Below, in pieces: positions 1 through 8,608 of a DNA stretch of 32,230 nucleotides. The position numbers and the translations under genes were made by a program. This DNA comes from Candidatus Angelobacter sp. Gp1-AA117 (GTDB lineage: Bacteria; Acidobacteriota; Terriglobia; Terriglobales; Acidobacteriaceae), in NCBI GenBank assembly GCA_003223515.1, contig QHVI01000068.1, positions 1 through 32,230 on the forward strand. The letters run 5' to 3'. How positions within the stretch are numbered: the stretch's first letter is position 1; each line of letters starts with the position of its first letter. The notes under the pieces are model-generated. The model saw only the letters and a program-made list of their open reading frames with translations, did no database searches and had not been told where the DNA came from.

Positions 1-172
1 CATTCAAAATGACTTAAAAAACGAAGACAGCAGGCTTTTTCTCGCATGGATTGCCAAGAAGTCTCCTTGCGGCTCGGAAAAGGAGCCCAGGCAGAATCTC
101 AACTTCCCTCGTTCTCATTCCCCATGCAATTTAAACCCTCCGCATTGGCTAGAAAATGCGAAACTGTATTTT
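1..172. other. Left-edge non-coding stretch, nothing recognised
   Basis: I see no convincing coding frame, RNA gene or strong hairpin here. The stretch is more A/T-rich than the mur genes. The genes normally found before murE (mraZ, rsmH, ftsL, the ftsI-type transpeptidase) are not present, so murE does not directly follow a penicillin-binding protein in this genome. Confidence 0.5.
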
Positions 173-436
173 TTATTTCCGACAGACTCCTAGACGTTCT
201 TTTCTTCTGGTGAGGATAAGTCCAGCGAGGCCCAGCAGAGATCGATAAACGCTAATAATAGCGAGAATAATCTTTATAAAGTCGCCTCGGAAATGCCTTG
301 TGCAAAGATAAAGAGGTATTCCCAGAATGGCCATCGCCAGAATTGTTGGCATGAGCTTCCTTGCCATGCATTTCCATGAATCAATGACGGATGCTTCACC
401 GTCCCGGCATTTGAAATCATCGTGTTGAGGGTTCAT
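173..436 (-). CDS. Small putative two-helix membrane protein (hypothetical)
   Basis: An 87-codon frame read away from murE. The protein has a polar, Cys-containing N-terminus and then two hydrophobic stretches (about residues 28-45 and 54-75) separated by a basic turn; the C-terminus is strongly basic. That pattern suits a small inner-membrane protein with two helices and a cytoplasmic tail. I recognise no family. It does not overlap murE if murE starts at 524, and it would share an 87-base divergent region with it. The ribosome-binding site is weak (GTAAAGA just before ATG), so the call rests only on the membrane-like composition. It may be a chance frame. Confidence 0.4.
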   Translation of the reverse strand: MNPQHDDFKCRDGEASVIDSWKCMARKLMPTILAMAILGIPLYLCTRHFRGDFIKIILAIISVYRSLLGLAGLILTRRKERLGVCRK

Positions 437-511
437 TCTTTACGTCAGTACAGATCACTAAAGGAACGTCTCCGGCCGGGTTTCTTTGCAGAATTTCCAC
501 CACATCCTCCA

Positions 512-517
512 TATAAT
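512..517 (+). promoter_or_regulatory. Perfect TATAAT -10 box seven bases before the murE start
   Basis: TATAAT at 512-517 would place transcription start at about 523-525, on the murE ATG (524). No Shine-Dalgarno sequence is visible between the box and the ATG. The best -35-like hexamer, TTGCAG at 486-491, is 20 bases away, which is too far. Seen: the box and the lack of an RBS. Inferred: a leaderless murE transcript. Confidence 0.45.
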
Positions 518-523
518 CCCATC

Positions 524-2035
524 ATGCATTTCTCAGAGCTGCTGCGCGGTACGGGGTTGATACCCCGAGGCGGCGATCCGGACATTCTGGGCCTTGACTA
601 TGACTCGCGCCGCGTGAACCCCGGCTGGCTTTTTGTAGCCATACGCGGCGAGAGCACTGACGGAAACCGCTACATTGATGCAGCCCTTGCCAATGGCGCT
701 GTGGCAGTTCTCACGGACTCTCCTGAAGAGCATGTCCGCCCCAAAACCGCATGGGTTGTGGTGAAGCATGGGCGAAGGACCCTGGCTACTCTGAGCGCCA
801 ATTTTTACGGACATCCAGTGGAGAAGCTCAAGATCATTGGTATCACCGGAACCAATGGCAAGACCACCACGGCTTTTTTGATCGAATCCATCCTGAACTT
901 CTGTGGGAATAAGACCGCTCTTATTGGCACCATTGAGTACCATGTAGCTGGACGGGTACTTTCCGCGCCCCATACCACTCCCGAGTCGCTGGAGCTAAAC
1001 CAGATTTTTTCCCAGCAGCTATCAGCAGGCGGTACCGATGCGGTCATGGAAGTCTCTTCCCATGCCCTGGAGCAGGGACGCGTTTACGGCCTGCCCTTTG
1101 ACGTGGCGGTTTTTACCAATCTCACCCGTGATCATCTTGACTACCACAAGGATATGGACAGCTACTTCGCTGCCAAACGCATGTTGTTCCACGGCAGCGG
1201 CGCTCAACCTCCACGCGTGGCGGTGATTAATTGTGAGGATGAATATGGGAGCGCCCTGCTGAGTGTCAGCAAAAATGCGAGCGAACAAGTCTTCAGTTAT
1301 GGCATCAATGATGGCGATTTTCACGCCGGCAACGTCCTTCTTCAGCCTCAGGGCACGCAATTCGATATGGTCACGCCCGCAGGAACGCTAAACATCCGTG
1401 CGTCTCTGATCGGACGCATCAATATCTACAACATGCTGGCTGCATCAGCCGCGTCCTGGGCGCGTGGATGTTCGCTGGAGCAAATCTCCGGGGCCATAAG
1501 CCGGTTTCAACAGGTGCCCGGCCGTTTGGAGCGCGTAGATTGCGGCCAGCCATTTACTGTAGTGGTGGACTACGCTCACACTGATGATGCTTTGCGTAAC
1601 CTTACTGCAATTGCGCGGGATTTTGCCGGGCGCGGTGGTGCCCGCGGGCGTGTCATCACTGTCTTTGGTTGTGGTGGCGACCGCGATCGCAGCAAGCGTC
1701 CGCTGATGGGAGAGGCCGCCGGTAAGGGAAGCGACTTTGTGGTCTTGACCTCCGATAATCCCCGTAGCGAGGACCCAATGAAGATCATCGAAGATGCTCT
1801 TTCCGGGCTCGAAAGCACGAAGACACGCTACACTGTTGAACCAGAGCGCAAAAAAGCCATTGCCATTGCGATTGCCGAAGCGACCGCAGGCGACGTGGTA
1901 TTGATCGCCGGCAAAGGTCACGAAAAACACCAGATCACCCGCGAAGGTGTATTTCCATTCGATGATGTAAAGGTGGCGCGCGAAGCATTACAGCAGATGG
2001 GATACTTGAAAGCAGCCGAGGGAGCGAAGCGATGA
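524..2035 (+). CDS. murE: UDP-MurNAc-L-Ala-D-Glu:meso-diaminopimelate ligase MurE
   Basis: Cytoplasmic ATP-dependent ligase that adds the third residue of the peptidoglycan stem peptide. The protein is 503 residues from ATG 524, normal for MurE. Visible: N-terminal UDP-binding domain with DYDSRRV near residue 27; the P-loop GTNGKTTT at 109-116; the TTPESLELN and EVSSHALEQGR segments of the central domain; Lys218 in YFAAKRMLF at the carbamylated-lysine position; and DNPR at 411-414, the motif of DAP-adding enzymes, so the wall should be DAP type. The frame stays open upstream to 422, but homology begins at MHFSELL. The murF ATG lies in its stop region (ATGA), which implies translational coupling. 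Confidence 0.97.
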   Translation: MHFSELLRGTGLIPRGGDPDILGLDYDSRRVNPGWLFVAIRGESTDGNRYIDAALANGAVAVLTDSPEEHVRPKTAWVVVKHGRRTLATLSANFYGHPVEKLKIIGITGTNGKTTTAFLIESILNFCGNKTALIGTIEYHVAGRVLSAPHTTPESLELNQIFSQQLSAGGTDAVMEVSSHALEQGRVYGLPFDVAVFTNLTRDHLDYHKDMDSYFAAKRMLFHGSGAQPPRVAVINCEDEYGSALLSVSKNASEQVFSYGINDGDFHAGNVLLQPQGTQFDMVTPAGTLNIRASLIGRINIYNMLAASAASWARGCSLEQISGAISRFQQVPGRLERVDCGQPFTVVVDYAHTDDALRNLTAIARDFAGRGGARGRVITVFGCGGDRDRSKRPLMGEAAGKGSDFVVLTSDNPRSEDPMKIIEDALSGLESTKTRYTVEPERKKAIAIAIAEATAGDVVLIAGKGHEKHQITREGVFPFDDVKVAREALQQMGYLKAAEGAKR

Positions 2036-3402
2036 AATTGCCGTTGTGGCGTATTGCTGAATTTTCGGCAGCCAAAGGCGACTTTGAACAGGAACAGGTC
2101 GCCATGGGGTACTCCATTGATTCGCGCACGCTCAATCCCGGTGATCTCTTTATTGCCCTGAAAGGCGAACACTTCGACGGGCATGACTATGTGCCTCAGG
2201 CTCTGGAACGCGGCGCTGTCGCTGCTTTGGTGGCAACCGGGAAAACAGTTCCCGCCGATCCTCACAAGCTGCTTGTTGTGCAAGATACGCTCCGCGCATT
2301 GCAGTCTCTCGGCGCGGCCGCCCGCAGACTTTGGGGTAAGCCGCTGCTGGCCGTGACCGGTTCGGCAGGCAAGACCACCACCAAGGAACTGCTGGCTCAC
2401 TTATTGATGACCCGCTACCGGGTGCTGAAGAGCAGCGGCAACCTGAACAATCACATCGGCCTCCCTCTGCAGTTGTTGAAGCTTGAGCCTGAGCATGATG
2501 TGGCTGTGATTGAGATGGGCATGAACCATGCCGGAGAGATTTCTGCACTGGGCACGCTGGCTCACCATGATCTCGCCATTGTGACTACCGTGGCGCCCGT
2601 TCACCTGGAATTCTTCAATTCGCTTGCGGATATCGCCCGCGCTAAGTACGAGATCATCGAAACCTTGCATCCCGGCGGTGTGGCTGTGCTGAATGCCGAC
2701 GATGATTATGTCTGCCAGTTCAGCCGTGATTTCAAAGGCAAAGTCGTGACGTTTGGCATCCGTCGCTCAGCGGACGTTACCGCTCACAACGTTCAGCTCA
2801 ATGGCGCGGATGGTTCCACCTTTGATCTGGTCATAGGCAGTGTGATTGAGCAGGTGCGGCTGCCTCTGGTGGGCGAGCACAACATCTATAACACTTTGGC
2901 GGCTACTGCGGCCGCACTGGAGCGGGGCATCTCTCCTTCTCAGGCCGCTGCCGCGCTGGGAACCGTTCAGCCTGCGGATAAGCGTGGCCAGGTGCTGGAG
3001 ATTGGTGGCGCGACCATCCTCAATGATTGTTACAACTCCAATCCCCGTGCCCTGAATGCCATGATCGATACCCTGGCCAGCATGAAGGCCCAGCGCTATA
3101 TCCTGATCGCCGGGGAGATGCTCGAACTTGGGCCTGCAGGAGAAAAGCTGCATCGCGAAAACGGAAAGCATGCAGGCGAAAAGAAGATCGATCTGGTGAT
3201 CGGCGTTCGCGGTCTGGCCAAGGCACTGGCTGAAGGCGCGGCTGCCGCTGGCTCGCAGGCACGCTATGTCGAAACCCCGGAAGAGGCAGGCGAATGGCTG
3301 GCCCGCGAACTGCGTCCCGGCGATGCCGTACTTCTAAAGGCGTCCCGTGGCGTAAAGCTCGAGAAGGCGCTGGAAAAACTACAGCAGGCAATCAAAATTT
3401 GA
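2032..3402 (+). CDS. murF: UDP-MurNAc-tripeptide:D-Ala-D-Ala ligase MurF
   Basis: Adds the D-Ala-D-Ala dipeptide to the UDP-MurNAc tripeptide made by MurE, giving the pentapeptide used by MraY. 456 residues, typical length. The N-terminal substrate domain has SIDSRTLNPGDLFIAL (about 29-43); the ATPase motif is TGSAGKTTTKE around 109-119; NLNNHIGLPL and EMGMNHAGEI follow as in other MurF proteins; the C-terminal domain has NDCYNSNPRALNAMI. It begins inside the murE stop (ATGA, four-base overlap). After it, unusually for this cluster, comes a 340-base gap before mraY. Confidence 0.97.
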   Translation: MKLPLWRIAEFSAAKGDFEQEQVAMGYSIDSRTLNPGDLFIALKGEHFDGHDYVPQALERGAVAALVATGKTVPADPHKLLVVQDTLRALQSLGAAARRLWGKPLLAVTGSAGKTTTKELLAHLLMTRYRVLKSSGNLNNHIGLPLQLLKLEPEHDVAVIEMGMNHAGEISALGTLAHHDLAIVTTVAPVHLEFFNSLADIARAKYEIIETLHPGGVAVLNADDDYVCQFSRDFKGKVVTFGIRRSADVTAHNVQLNGADGSTFDLVIGSVIEQVRLPLVGEHNIYNTLAATAAALERGISPSQAAAALGTVQPADKRGQVLEIGGATILNDCYNSNPRALNAMIDTLASMKAQRYILIAGEMLELGPAGEKLHRENGKHAGEKKIDLVIGVRGLAKALAEGAAAAGSQARYVETPEEAGEWLARELRPGDAVLLKASRGVKLEKALEKLQQAIKI

Positions 3403-3446
3403 TTGATTCACACCGCAGCGTAGGGTCTCGCCAGAATTCGTAGGGA

Positions 3447-3468
3447 GCGCAGCCGCCCTCGGCTGCGC
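3447..3468. repeat. Perfect 9-bp inverted repeat, REP-like hairpin
   Basis: GCGCAGCCG (3447-3455), loop CCCT, CGGCTGCGC (3460-3468). Very GC-rich with no following T-run, so it is not a standard intrinsic terminator. The flanking GTAGGGAGCGCAG context looks like dispersed intergenic palindromes of environmental bacteria, but only one copy is in this window. It could act as an mRNA 3'-end stabiliser for murEF. Confidence 0.6.
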
Positions 3469-3574
3469 GGATAAAACTCATCCTTGCACCCAGTCCCTCG
3501 CGATCCAGTTCATGGGCTTGAGTGCTGGAAAGGTGAGAAAAAATTGATTACCAGGTGGTTTTCTCTCCTATTCT

Positions 3575-3601
3575 CCTTTGCGTCCTTCGCGCCCTCTGCG
3601 G
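3575..3601. repeat. Three tandem degenerate 9-base units (CCTTTGCGT type)
   Basis: Units CCTTTGCGT (3575-3583), CCTTCGCGC (3584-3592) and CCTCTGCGG (3593-3601) share the pattern CCTYYGCGN. Pyrimidine-rich strings of this type occur in intergenic DNA of several unrelated bacterial phyla; that is recollection, not a search result. No function is evident. Confidence 0.6.
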
Positions 3602-3742
3602 TAAATCCAGAGTGATTACTCCCAAGGCAAAAGAGAATCCGCAGGGGCTGACGGCTGAATGCGAAGCGAATAGGTTATCCTTAAGGAACCCACTCTGTAA
3701 CCTCATGCGGCGGCATGGTAAACATTAACTAGCGGAGGAATA

Positions 3743-4876
3743 TTGCTCTACTGGCTTCTTTATCAGAAACTGTTCGTCTACTTTCCACCGTTTCGAATTT
3801 TCCGTTATGTAACCTTTCGCACAGCATTTGCGAGCCTGACGGCGCTTTTCATGGGCCTGATTATCGGTCCGGCTATTATCCGCCGCCTCCAGGAATTCCA
3901 GATCGGCCAGTACATTCGTGAAGAAGGACCGAAAGCCCACCAAAAAAAGGCCGGCACCCCCACCATGGGCGGGGTACTGATCACCATTTCCATTATTGTG
4001 CCTACGCTGCTTTGGGCCGATCTTTCCAACCGCTACATATGGCTGGTGATCTTTTCCACCCTGGCCTTTGGCGCCATCGGGTTCACTGATGACTACCTGA
4101 AGGTCGTCAACAAGCGAAACCTCGGCTTGACCGGACGCATGAAACTCGTCCTGCAGTTCTCAGCGGCCGCCCTCGTCGGCTTCGTCCTGGTAACGCTTAC
4201 TGCCGTCAGCCAGTATTCCACTCACCTGATGGTTCCATTCATGAAGCAGTTCCGGCCTGACCTGGTGATCGAAAGCCTGCGCCATTATCCGCATTTGTGG
4301 CCGTTGGCCTTTGCGCCTTTCGTGCTGTTTGTCATGCTGGTGATCGTTGGATCGAGTAATGCCGTGAACCTGACCGATGGCCTGGATGGACTGGCCATCG
4401 GCTGCACAGTCATTGCCGCCGGAGCACTGACGATCCTTACTTACGTGAGCGGCCATGCCTCATTTTCCGAATACCTGGAACTGCAGAAGATGCCGCAGGT
4501 GGCCGAACTGACTATTTTCTGCGGAGCCATGGTGGGAGCCAGTATCGGCTTTCTCTGGTATAACGCCCACCCGGCGGAGATCTTCATGGGCGACGTCGGC
4601 TCGCTTGCCCTGGGAGGGGCGATTGGCACGGTTGCTGTCATTATTAAGCAGGAACTGCTGCTGCCGTTCATCGGTGGAGTGTTTGTGATTGAGGCCGTCT
4701 CCGTGATCCTGCAGGTGGGTTCTTACAAGCTGCGCAAGAAACGCATCTTCAAAATGGCCCCGCTGCACCACCATTTTGAGCTGGTAGGCTGGTCGGAGTC
4801 CAAGATCATTACCCGCTTCTGGATCGCCTCCCTGGTGTTTGCACTTTTTGCACTTACCACGCTGAAGTTGCGCTAG
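3743..4876 (+). CDS. mraY: Phospho-MurNAc-pentapeptide translocase MraY
   Basis: Integral membrane enzyme that transfers phospho-MurNAc-pentapeptide to undecaprenyl phosphate, making lipid I. 377 residues with about ten membrane segments. Family motifs seen: GPKAHQKKAGTPTMGG; the Mg-binding GFTDDYLKV; NLTDGLDGLAIG; FMGDVGSLALGG; and MAPLHHHFELVGW near the end. The start is TTG at 3743, preceded by GGAGG at 3734-3738 (four-base spacing); the resulting MLYWLLY N-terminus fits acidobacterial MraY proteins as I know them. The murD gene follows closely. Confidence 0.97.
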   Translation: MLYWLLYQKLFVYFPPFRIFRYVTFRTAFASLTALFMGLIIGPAIIRRLQEFQIGQYIREEGPKAHQKKAGTPTMGGVLITISIIVPTLLWADLSNRYIWLVIFSTLAFGAIGFTDDYLKVVNKRNLGLTGRMKLVLQFSAAALVGFVLVTLTAVSQYSTHLMVPFMKQFRPDLVIESLRHYPHLWPLAFAPFVLFVMLVIVGSSNAVNLTDGLDGLAIGCTVIAAGALTILTYVSGHASFSEYLELQKMPQVAELTIFCGAMVGASIGFLWYNAHPAEIFMGDVGSLALGGAIGTVAVIIKQELLLPFIGGVFVIEAVSVILQVGSYKLRKKRIFKMAPLHHHFELVGWSESKIITRFWIASLVFALFALTTLKLR

Positions 4877-4909
4877 CTCCTGCCAAGTCATGGCAAAATG
4901 GAATTTGCG

Positions 4910-6283
4910 ATGGAATTGAAAAATAAACGCGTGCTGGTGGTGGGTCTGGGACGCTCCGGTGTTGCCGCCGCTATCTTCCTTCAGCAGCAGGGTGCGCGCG
5001 TTACCGTTTCAGATACCAGGACAGAAGCCGAACTGCAGAAAGAGATTCCCGCGCTGCTTGATCGCGGCATATCGCTCGAAACCGGCCGCCATGCCGAACG
5101 CACTTTTCGCGATCAGGATCTGATTGTCGTCAGTCCCGGCGTTCCCTCAGACCAGCCGCAACTTCAGCACGCCCGCACTCTCGGCATTCCGGTCATCGGT
5201 GAAGTAGAACTGGCGTGCCGATTCCTGCAGGGAAAAATTATCGCGATTACCGGCTCCAATGGAAAGACTACGACTACCACATTGGTGGGCGAAATTCTGG
5301 GCAAGAGCGGCAGAAAGACTCTGGTCGGCGGGAACATCGGAACGCCAGTCATTTCCCTGGCTGGGCAGTCCTCTCCTGATAGCTTCGTGGTGCTGGAAAT
5401 CTCCAGCTTCCAGCTTGAAACCATCCAGCAGTTTCGTCCGTGGATTGCCGCCATCCTGAACATTACGCCGGACCATCTTGACCGGCATGGAACGTTTCAG
5501 GCCTATGTGGATGCCAAAGCGCGCATCTTCGAGAACCAGCAGGCCAGCGACTTCGCTGTATTGAATGCTGATGATCCCACCAGCGCCGGCCTCAAGAGCA
5601 AGCTGAAGGGCGCATCTTACTGGTTCAGTCGTAAGCAGGGAGTGGAGAACGGCGCCTGCCTCAAGAATGACCAGATCGTCTTTCTTTCCAATGGTCAAGA
5701 AACTGAGGTGCTGCCGGTCAGCGATATTCATCTGAAGGGCGCGCACAACCTGGAAAATGTTCTGGCGGCAGTGTGCGTTGGCATGATCGCCGGATGCGAG
5801 CCGCAGCAGGTGCGCAAGGCCGTCGCTGAATTCCGCGGTGTGGAGCACCGGCTTGAGCCGGTGGCCACGCTCAACGGCGTGAGCTTCTACAACGATTCCA
5901 AAGCCACAAACGTTGACGCCACGATCAAGGCCCTCGAATCTTTCCCCGGGAACATTCACATTATTTTGGGCGGCAAAGATAAAGGCAGCGACTACACCGT
6001 TTTGAATTCACTTTTGCGCAGCCGCACCAAGGCCGCATACCTGATCGGCGCAGCCGCTGAAAAGATCAAATCGCACATCCAGGGCTCAACCCAACTCATT
6101 TATTCCGGCACTCTCGACCGGGCCGTTCGCCAGGCATTCGAAGCAGCTGCTCCCGGAGATGTAGTGCTGCTCGCCCCCGCGTGTGCCAGCTTCGACCAGT
6201 TTGAAAATTACGAACAGCGCGGCCGCATCTTCAAAGAATTGGTGCATGCGCTTACCCCCGTTACCACAGGAGAGCGCGCCTAG
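4910..6283 (+). CDS. murD: UDP-MurNAc-L-alanine:D-glutamate ligase MurD
   Basis: Adds D-Glu to UDP-MurNAc-L-Ala, the step before MurE. From ATG 4910 it has 457 residues. Visible: the N-terminal Rossmann-like GLGRSG; the P-loop GSNGKTTT (about 115-122); ISSFQLE; NITPDHLDRHG; YVDAKARIF with the probable carbamylated Lys; FRGVEHRLE and YNDSKATN in the C-terminal half. An in-frame ATG at 4898 would add MEFA, but TGGAA (4899-4903) is better spaced for 4910. The gene lies just after mraY, and its stop shares one base with the GTG start of ftsW, so the two are probably translationally coupled. Confidence 0.96.
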   Translation: MELKNKRVLVVGLGRSGVAAAIFLQQQGARVTVSDTRTEAELQKEIPALLDRGISLETGRHAERTFRDQDLIVVSPGVPSDQPQLQHARTLGIPVIGEVELACRFLQGKIIAITGSNGKTTTTTLVGEILGKSGRKTLVGGNIGTPVISLAGQSSPDSFVVLEISSFQLETIQQFRPWIAAILNITPDHLDRHGTFQAYVDAKARIFENQQASDFAVLNADDPTSAGLKSKLKGASYWFSRKQGVENGACLKNDQIVFLSNGQETEVLPVSDIHLKGAHNLENVLAAVCVGMIAGCEPQQVRKAVAEFRGVEHRLEPVATLNGVSFYNDSKATNVDATIKALESFPGNIHIILGGKDKGSDYTVLNSLLRSRTKAAYLIGAAAEKIKSHIQGSTQLIYSGTLDRAVRQAFEAAAPGDVVLLAPACASFDQFENYEQRGRIFKELVHALTPVTTGERA

Positions 6284-7374
6284 TGGCCAAACAGGTCGGC
6301 ATCGATAAATGGATGTTTGCTTCTACGCTGGTGCTCGTAGCGCTGGGAGTTGTCATGGTATTCAGCGCTTCAGCGGTAATGGCCGGCGAACGGTTTGGCT
6401 CTCCTTATCATTTTCTGTTGCGTCAATTGGGCTGGGTGCTCGCCGGACTCGCTGCTATGGCGGTCATCATGAACATCGATTACCGCCGCTGGAAGCATCC
6501 CGGCATAGTCTTTACCTTACTGGGCATTACCACCTTACTATTGGTAGCGGTCTTTTTTCTGGATCGCTCCCACAACACGCATCGCTGGGTGAAGCTGGGA
6601 GCCATGTCATTCCAGCCTTCGGAACTGGCCAAACCCGCATTGATCCTCTTCCTGGCTTTCTTTCTCGAAAACCGGACCAGGATGATCGATGACTGGCGGC
6701 ATACCCTTCTGCCGGCGGTCATTCCGGCGGCATTGTTCGCCATCCTGATCGTGAAGCAGCCCGATCTGGGAACAGCCATTGTCTGCCTCGGCATTACAGC
6801 GGCTATCTTTTATATCGCCGGGGTGCGGCTGCGGTACTTTGCCTATGCTGCTATTCCCCTTATCCCTGCGCTCTACATCTTGCTCTTCCACGTGGGCTGG
6901 CGCCGCGACCGTATGCTGGCTTTTCTGAACCCGTGGGCTGATCCACAGGGTAAAGGCTTTCACATCATTCAGTCATTGATTGCAGTCGGCACCGGTGGGC
7001 TCACTGGGATTGGTCTCATGGAAGGCAAGCAAAAGCTCTTCTACTTGCCTGAGCCGCATACTGACTTCATCTATGCCGTTGCTTCAGAAGAACTGGGGCT
7101 GATCGGCGCGATCATCATCGTTGCTTTGTTTTCGATTTTTGCCTGGAGAGGCTTCCGTACTGCCCTGCGCACCCGTGATACCTTCGGACGCTATCTTGCC
7201 ACCGGCATTACCACCATGATCGTGCTGCAGGCGTTCTTCAATATCAGCGTGGTTCTGGCCCTGCTGCCCACCAAAGGCATCACCTTGCCGTTCATCTCTT
7301 ACGGTGGCACTTCGGTATTTGTCATGCTGGCCAGCGTCGGTGTGCTGCTTAACATTACCCAGCAAACAGAGTAG
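6283..7374 (+). CDS. ftsW: SEDS-family septal peptidoglycan glycosyltransferase FtsW
   Basis: Polytopic membrane glycosyltransferase that polymerises lipid II at the division septum, normally with a class B penicillin-binding protein. 363 residues, about ten hydrophobic segments. Motifs: VFSASAVMA near the N-terminus, FQPSELAKPALI, KQPDLGTAIV, HTDFIYAVASEELGLIG and the C-terminal PFISYGGTS. Start is GTG (TAGTG overlap with murD). FtsW rather than RodA is preferred because of its place after murD. In most related clusters murG would follow; here a secreted HEAT-repeat protein does. Confidence 0.94.
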   Translation: MAKQVGIDKWMFASTLVLVALGVVMVFSASAVMAGERFGSPYHFLLRQLGWVLAGLAAMAVIMNIDYRRWKHPGIVFTLLGITTLLLVAVFFLDRSHNTHRWVKLGAMSFQPSELAKPALILFLAFFLENRTRMIDDWRHTLLPAVIPAALFAILIVKQPDLGTAIVCLGITAAIFYIAGVRLRYFAYAAIPLIPALYILLFHVGWRRDRMLAFLNPWADPQGKGFHIIQSLIAVGTGGLTGIGLMEGKQKLFYLPEPHTDFIYAVASEELGLIGAIIIVALFSIFAWRGFRTALRTRDTFGRYLATGITTMIVLQAFFNISVVLALLPTKGITLPFISYGGTSVFVMLASVGVLLNITQQTE

Positions 7375-7383
7375 GATTTTCTG

Positions 7384-8580
7384 GTGCTGTCTCGCTTCTG
7401 CCTTCTGGTTTTTTTCGTCCATACCGTTGCAGCCCAGGTTTCTATCTCGGCTCGGACCGACAAGACTGAATATCTTGTAGGTGAACCGGTAATCGTGCTT
7501 ATCGAAGTCAAAAACATCGGCGATACACCGCTTGTCTATGGCTTCGGCTGTGATCATGATGTGCAAATCAAGATTCCCGGTCTCGCAACCGAATCAAATG
7601 ATCGATATGGCTGCGGTCGAGGAGTTGGGGGTGATAGCTGCGGGGGCATCGATCATCCTCCGCAACTCCAGCCTGGAAGTTCACGCATCTTTCGGAGGCT
7701 CTTGCAAAATTATCGTCTTGGTCCCGGTAATTTTGTTGTTAAAGTCAGCGGCAAATCTGAAGTTTCACGATTATCCGGAAAGCGTGACAATATTGAGGGA
7801 AACACGATTTCAGCATCGCTGCCGATCTTTGTGCGCGACGGGACTGATGACGAGTTGAAGAAGATTTACCAGCCGCTGGTCGAGGCAGCCACATGTTCAC
7901 TGGAAAACCTCTCGTATGAAGAACTCGAGAGAGCCAGCGAGACCAGGTACATGGCGCGAAAAGCAATCGCGGAAATGGCCCCGCCATTCCTCTTCAACCT
8001 GCTCAGGAGTTTTGCCCTGGACAAGCATAACTGGTCAGAGGGAATCAGGGGCCTGGCGCGAATGAATACCGCTGAGTCTCGAAACATGCTGGTTGAGCTA
8101 TATGAGCAAAGCACTGATCTCGTGTTCCAGCACAGTGTAGCCTATGCGCTGATGTCCATTGCGCATCCCGCTCAACTTGATTTCTTCGCCGGATTGCTTC
8201 ACGGCGACAAAGCTGCAAAGGATCGTAATATTCAGTCCATTGCAATTGAAGCGTTGGGCAGGATTGGAGGCTGGCGCGCAGTAGCTGCCTTCAAGGCGTT
8301 CCACACCGATGATGCGCAACTTACCAATGATCTGATTTACGCGCTGGGAACTACGGCCTCCCAGGATGCTGTTCCGCTGTTGATCAAGGAATACAGCGCC
8401 TTCAATGAGGGTGCTCCCGCCTGCGAAGCCCTCACACAACTGACACATCATGACTGGTGCGCGGTGCCTCCCAGTCGCAGATCACGCGTGTGGAGCAAGT
8501 GGTGGGGAACGCATCAAGAGCAACTCCACATCTACAACAAAGATGATTGTGAGTGGGGTAATCCCGTGCCCTTGAAATGA
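7384..8580 (+). CDS. Secreted HEAT-repeat protein with N-terminal Ig-like domain
   Basis: 398 residues. A signal peptide (about 1-18, ending VAAQ) is followed by a beta-rich segment, KTEYLVGEPVIVLIEVKNIG, typical of Ig-like intracellular-protease-inhibitor or CARDB-type modules. From about residue 190 helical repeats follow with HEAT-like features: SRNMLVELYEQ, AIEALGRIGGW and IYALGTTASQDAVPLL. The start is GTG 7384; the AGGA overlapping the ftsW stop codon is its RBS, so it is probably translated from the ftsW transcript. No catalytic motif is seen. Inference: a periplasmic scaffold or binding protein; any link to division rests only on position. Confidence 0.85.
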   Translation: MLSRFCLLVFFVHTVAAQVSISARTDKTEYLVGEPVIVLIEVKNIGDTPLVYGFGCDHDVQIKIPGLATESNDRYGCGRGVGGDSCGGIDHPPQLQPGSSRIFRRLLQNYRLGPGNFVVKVSGKSEVSRLSGKRDNIEGNTISASLPIFVRDGTDDELKKIYQPLVEAATCSLENLSYEELERASETRYMARKAIAEMAPPFLFNLLRSFALDKHNWSEGIRGLARMNTAESRNMLVELYEQSTDLVFQHSVAYALMSIAHPAQLDFFAGLLHGDKAAKDRNIQSIAIEALGRIGGWRAVAAFKAFHTDDAQLTNDLIYALGTTASQDAVPLLIKEYSAFNEGAPACEALTQLTHHDWCAVPPSRRSRVWSKWWGTHQEQLHIYNKDDCEWGNPVPLK

Positions 8581-8608
8581 ATGGCATCTGATCTTCCAGC
8601 AAAAAATT

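Larger units (their letters stand above)
3403..3742. other. 340-base non-coding gap splitting murF from mraY
   Basis: No credible gene. It holds a perfect 9-bp hairpin (3447-3468), a three-unit 9-base tandem repeat (3575-3601), and the mraY ribosome-binding site at the right end. Neighbouring genes in this operon are otherwise 0-21 bases apart, so this looks like inserted or expanded repetitive sequence. If transcription does not read through, mraY would need its own promoter here; I see no strong one. Confidence 0.6.

Noticed and set aside
422-523. N-terminal extension of MurE by 34 residues
   Set aside because: The extra residues do not resemble MurE, and the family N-terminus starts at ATG 524.
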